Shown here piece by piece: positions 7,856 through 9,774 of a stretch of 9,774 bases of DNA. Every line of letters starts with the position of its first letter. The stretch's first letter is position 1. The notes under the pieces were generated by a model. The model saw only the letters and a program-made list of their open reading frames with translations. It did no database searches and was not told the DNA's origin. The stretch covers positions 1-9,774 of the forward strand of contig VGMA01000058.1 of assembly GCA_016866575.1 (NCBI GenBank). The letters are read 5' to 3'. The DNA is from Chlamydiota bacterium. GTDB lineage: Bacteria > Chlamydiota > Chlamydiia > Chlamydiales > VGMA01. A program made the translations under genes and the position numbers.

Positions 7856-8219
7856 TATCTATGTTTTTTTAGCTTTAGCTGGCTATCATGAACCTTTTGG
7901 CAAAGATGTGGATTTGATTGAGCATATCGAAGCGCCCATCCAAATCACCCCTAAGCCAAAAGAAGATCCCCTTTCTGTGATTACAGAATTTTTGATAGGT
8001 GTTCATCAAAAACACCTTTCCCCTACTACAGGCCCAAGGAGCAATTTTAGGCCGACAAGCTCCAAATATTTCTCTCTTGCGATCAAACGGCACGGATTTT
8101 TCAAAGGATTTTTACTAGGCTGCGATCGCCTTTTACGTGAAAATGGAGATCCTTGGTGTTATGAGACCATCATCATTGATGATGTAAAATACAAATTTGA
8201 CCCTACGATTAGCGACTAA
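7845..8219 (+). CDS. yidD: YidD-family protein with signal peptide and no family cysteines
   Basis: This is a 124-residue protein. Residues 1-13 form a short hydrophobic signal-like start (MVFSIYVFLALAG), then a linker to about 42. Residues 45-100 match the YidD family: 'ITEFLIGVHQKHLSP' for the family's xYQxxISP, 'GPRSNFRPTSSKYF' for GPxCRFxPTCSxY, and 'AIKRHGFFKGFLLGCDRLLR' for AIxxHGxxKGxxLxxxRLxR. Both family cysteines are serine here (66 and 72); Cys93 and Cys105 lie elsewhere. Classical YidD is a short inner-membrane-associated protein that aids YidC-dependent membrane insertion; the leader and the gene neighbour point to the longer variant linked to TPR/membrane proteins. The start overlaps the upstream stop by 11 bases and lacks a good ribosome binding site, which suggests translational coupling. 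The gene symbol is by family only; function may differ from YidD. Confidence 0.75.
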   Translation: MVFSIYVFLALAGYHEPFGKDVDLIEHIEAPIQITPKPKEDPLSVITEFLIGVHQKHLSPTTGPRSNFRPTSSKYFSLAIKRHGFFKGFLLGCDRLLRENGDPWCYETIIIDDVKYKFDPTISD

Positions 8220-8232
8220 TTACCCCTCTTTC

Positions 8233-8248
8233 CAAAAAATATTTTTTG
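8233..8248 (+). repeat. 16-base AT palindrome after the yidD-like stop
   Basis: C-A6-T-A-T6-G is a perfect palindrome just after the yidD-like stop codon. It has only one G:C pair and no loop, so it is not a standard intrinsic terminator, although it sits where one would be expected at the end of the secretin operon. A second T-run follows at 8256-8262. Confidence 0.3.
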
Positions 8249-8275
8249 CTTAATATTTTTTTAAGTAAACGTATG

Positions 8276-8304
8276 TTGCAAAGAGAGCTCTTTTCTCTTA
8301 TACT
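8276..8304 (+). promoter_or_regulatory. Major-sigma-type promoter for der
   Basis: TTGCAA (8276-8281) and TATACT (8299-8304) are separated by 17 bases, matching 4/6 and 5/6 of the consensus boxes. Transcription would start near 8311, only about three bases before the ATG at 8314. The spacer holds AAGAGA (8281-8286) and its inverted copy TCTCTT (8294-8299), which could be an operator. The promoter indicates that der is expressed independently of the overlapping operon before it. Confidence 0.6.
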
Positions 8305-8313
8305 ATTTGCCAT

Positions 8314-9666
8314 ATGGAAAAAAATAGCGTACAAGGCATCAAAATAGCCATCATCGGACGTCCTAACGTAGGCAAGTCCGCCCTTTTTAACCGCATAGTT
8401 GGCAGACGCCAAGCTATCGTAGACGATGCCGAAGGGATCACTAGAGACAGAGGCTACGCTATAACCAATTTTTTTGGCACCACACTTCAATTTATCGACA
8501 CTGGTGGTATCGCAAGAGACAAAACACTCCCTTTTAGAGAAAGTGTCAAAAAGCAAGCTGAAATCGCGATGAAAGAAGCGGATGCGATCATCTTTGTGAT
8601 CGATCATCGAGTAGGCGTAACAAAAAGCGATGAAGAGGTCGCTCACATACTCCATACACTAAAAAAACCAGTATTTGTAGCGCTCAACAAAGTAGATATC
8701 GAACAGCGCTCTTTAGACCTCACAGAATTTTATACATTGGGCTTTGATCAACATTTCACAGTTTCTGCTGTGCATGGCCACTTTATCACAGAAATGGTTC
8801 AAGCGATTGTTGATCGTTTCCCTACACTTCCTTCTATTATCGAAACGGTAAAAGCTACACGTGTTGCTGTGATTGGAAAGCCGAATGCTGGAAAATCTAC
8901 TCTTATCAACACTCTTTTAGGAGATGAGCGCGTAGTTGTTAGCGAAATTCCGGGGACAACACTCGATAGCGTCGATGTAGAAGTTACATGGAAAGAGCGC
9001 CCTTACATCTTTGTCGACACCGCCGGTCTTCGTAGAAAACATAAAGAAAATGAAGTATGCGATAAATTTTCTAGAATCCGCACAGAGCAAGCGATCGAAA
9101 GAGCCGACATCTGTATTTTAGTTCTCGATTCTGCTGCAGGGCTTACTTCCCAAGAAAAGTCTTTCCTTTCTCTAATTGAAAAAGAGGGGAAAAGCTGCAT
9201 ACTATTTTTCAATAAATGGGATCTTGTAAAAGGTTTCCGTATGGAGCACAGCGTTGCTGCCATAAAAAAAGAGCACCCGTTTGTTGCACACTGCCCGATC
9301 ATTTTCGGATCAGCTAAGTTTGGCAAGAATGTCAATGCTCTCTTCCCTGCTGTTCAAGAAATTGAAGAAGCAAGAAGCCTCACTCTCACTACAGGCCAGC
9401 TCAACCGCTTCTTAGAAAGAGCTGTTCAGCGCGTTCACCCGCCTATGCTCGATGGAAAGCGTCTTAGAATTTACTACATGACGCAAATCAAGAATGCACC
9501 ACCAACATTTACTCTCTTTGTAAACTTCCGCTCATTGCTTTTCCCGGCATATGAAAGGTACTTATTGACCCAGCTTCGTAAGACGTTCCCTTTAACAGGA
9601 ACGCCAATCCGTTTTGAATTCCGTCAAAAATCAAAACGTAAGATGCTTGGCGTTACTTTAGATTAA
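8314..9666 (+). CDS. der: Ribosome-associated double GTPase Der (EngA)
   Basis: Der is a cytoplasmic GTPase with two tandem G domains that is needed for maturation of the 50S ribosomal subunit. This 450-residue protein has normal length and all parts. First G domain: GRPNVGKS (15-22), GITRDR (41-46), DTGG (62-65), NKVD (125-128), SA (151-152). Second: GKPNAGKS (188-195), DTAG (235-238), NKWD (300-303), SAK (333-335). The KH-like C-terminal domain is about 362-445, with 'GKRLRIYYMTQIKNAPPTF'. The second G2 region reads PGTTLD where PGTTRD is usual. The 'FRMEH' and 'GKRLRIYY' stretches resemble chlamydial Der as I remember it. The ATG at 8314 has no Shine-Dalgarno sequence before it and is almost at the predicted transcription start, so the mRNA may be leaderless. 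No other in-frame start lies between it and the first P-loop. Confidence 0.96.
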   Translation: MEKNSVQGIKIAIIGRPNVGKSALFNRIVGRRQAIVDDAEGITRDRGYAITNFFGTTLQFIDTGGIARDKTLPFRESVKKQAEIAMKEADAIIFVIDHRVGVTKSDEEVAHILHTLKKPVFVALNKVDIEQRSLDLTEFYTLGFDQHFTVSAVHGHFITEMVQAIVDRFPTLPSIIETVKATRVAVIGKPNAGKSTLINTLLGDERVVVSEIPGTTLDSVDVEVTWKERPYIFVDTAGLRRKHKENEVCDKFSRIRTEQAIERADICILVLDSAAGLTSQEKSFLSLIEKEGKSCILFFNKWDLVKGFRMEHSVAAIKKEHPFVAHCPIIFGSAKFGKNVNALFPAVQEIEEARSLTLTTGQLNRFLERAVQRVHPPMLDGKRLRIYYMTQIKNAPPTFTLFVNFRSLLFPAYERYLLTQLRKTFPLTGTPIRFEFRQKSKRKMLGVTLD

Positions 9667-9680
9667 AAGATTGTTTGTTT

Positions 9681-9774
9681 TTACTCTGCAACATCTGATT
9701 TGATCATCTTGAGAAGATGCAACAGTTCTTCTCTATCGATTTTCTTCATCTCTTGATCAAGATCATACGAAACG
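9681..9774 (-). CDS. C-terminal end of an unidentified gene, convergent with der
   Basis: Read on the minus strand, a frame is open from the window edge to a TAA at 9683-9681, giving 30 codons that end '...EELLHLLKMIKSDVAE'. The residues are strongly helical and amphipathic (DLDQEMKKIDREELLHLLKM), as is common at protein C-termini or in small helical proteins. Only 14 bases separate its stop from the der stop, a typical tail-to-tail arrangement. Nothing here allows a family name, and with so short a piece the frame could still be chance. Confidence 0.5.
   Translation of the reverse strand, partial: VSYDLDQEMKKIDREELLHLLKMIKSDVAE

Noticed and set aside
8220..8275. Intrinsic terminator after the yidD-like gene
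   Set aside because: The palindrome and T-runs are present, but there is no G:C-rich stem with a loop, so I list it only as a repeat.
8209..8655. 148-codon open frame on the minus strand across the yidD-der gap
   Set aside because: It lies mostly antisense to the unmistakable first G domain of der and shows no family pattern of its own.
9003..9335. 110-codon open frame on the minus strand inside der
   Set aside because: It is antisense to the conserved second G domain of der, with no start signal or recognisable motif.

Overview
The window looks like chromosomal DNA of an AT-rich Gram-negative bacterium, most plausibly a member of the Chlamydiae outside Chlamydia proper. This is an inference. 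Its basis is the wording of the Der GTPase, especially the region after the second G domain, the presence of a SpoIIE/RsbU-like phosphatase tail, and an outer-membrane secretin. I see no rRNA, tRNA, CRISPR array, insertion sequence or phage gene.

Layout from left to right. (1) 1-270: the 3' end of a gene resembling the C-terminus of a SpoIIE/RsbU-type phosphatase. (2) 358-2025: a 555-residue protein with the sequence habits of alpha/alpha-toroid plus beta-sandwich (heparinase/alginate-lyase-like) proteins, behind a good extended -10 promoter. (3) 2203-6759: a giant secretin of about 1518 residues, with a signal peptide, an N0-like domain, about 13 successive N1-like modules instead of the usual few, and a canonical C-terminal secretin channel domain. 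(4) 6734-7855: an exported alpha-helical, TPR-like protein with a C-terminal LPGAG...GWYxGGIxGA membrane module. (5) 7845-8219: a YidD-family protein with a signal peptide, in which both family cysteines are serine. (6) 8314-9666: der (engA), the double-GTPase ribosome assembly factor, with its own promoter so close to the ATG that the mRNA may be leaderless. (7) 9681-9774, minus strand: the 3' end of an unidentified gene convergent with der.

Genes 3, 4 and 5 overlap by 26 and 11 bases, so they look like one translationally coupled envelope operon. No assembly ATPase, inner-membrane platform or pseudopilin gene of a type II secretion system lies beside the secretin here. The most unusual item is the secretin, whose periplasmic part is several times longer than in classical GspD. 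Its linkage to a TPR/membrane protein and a cysteine-less YidD relative is the best candidate here for an undescribed envelope system.
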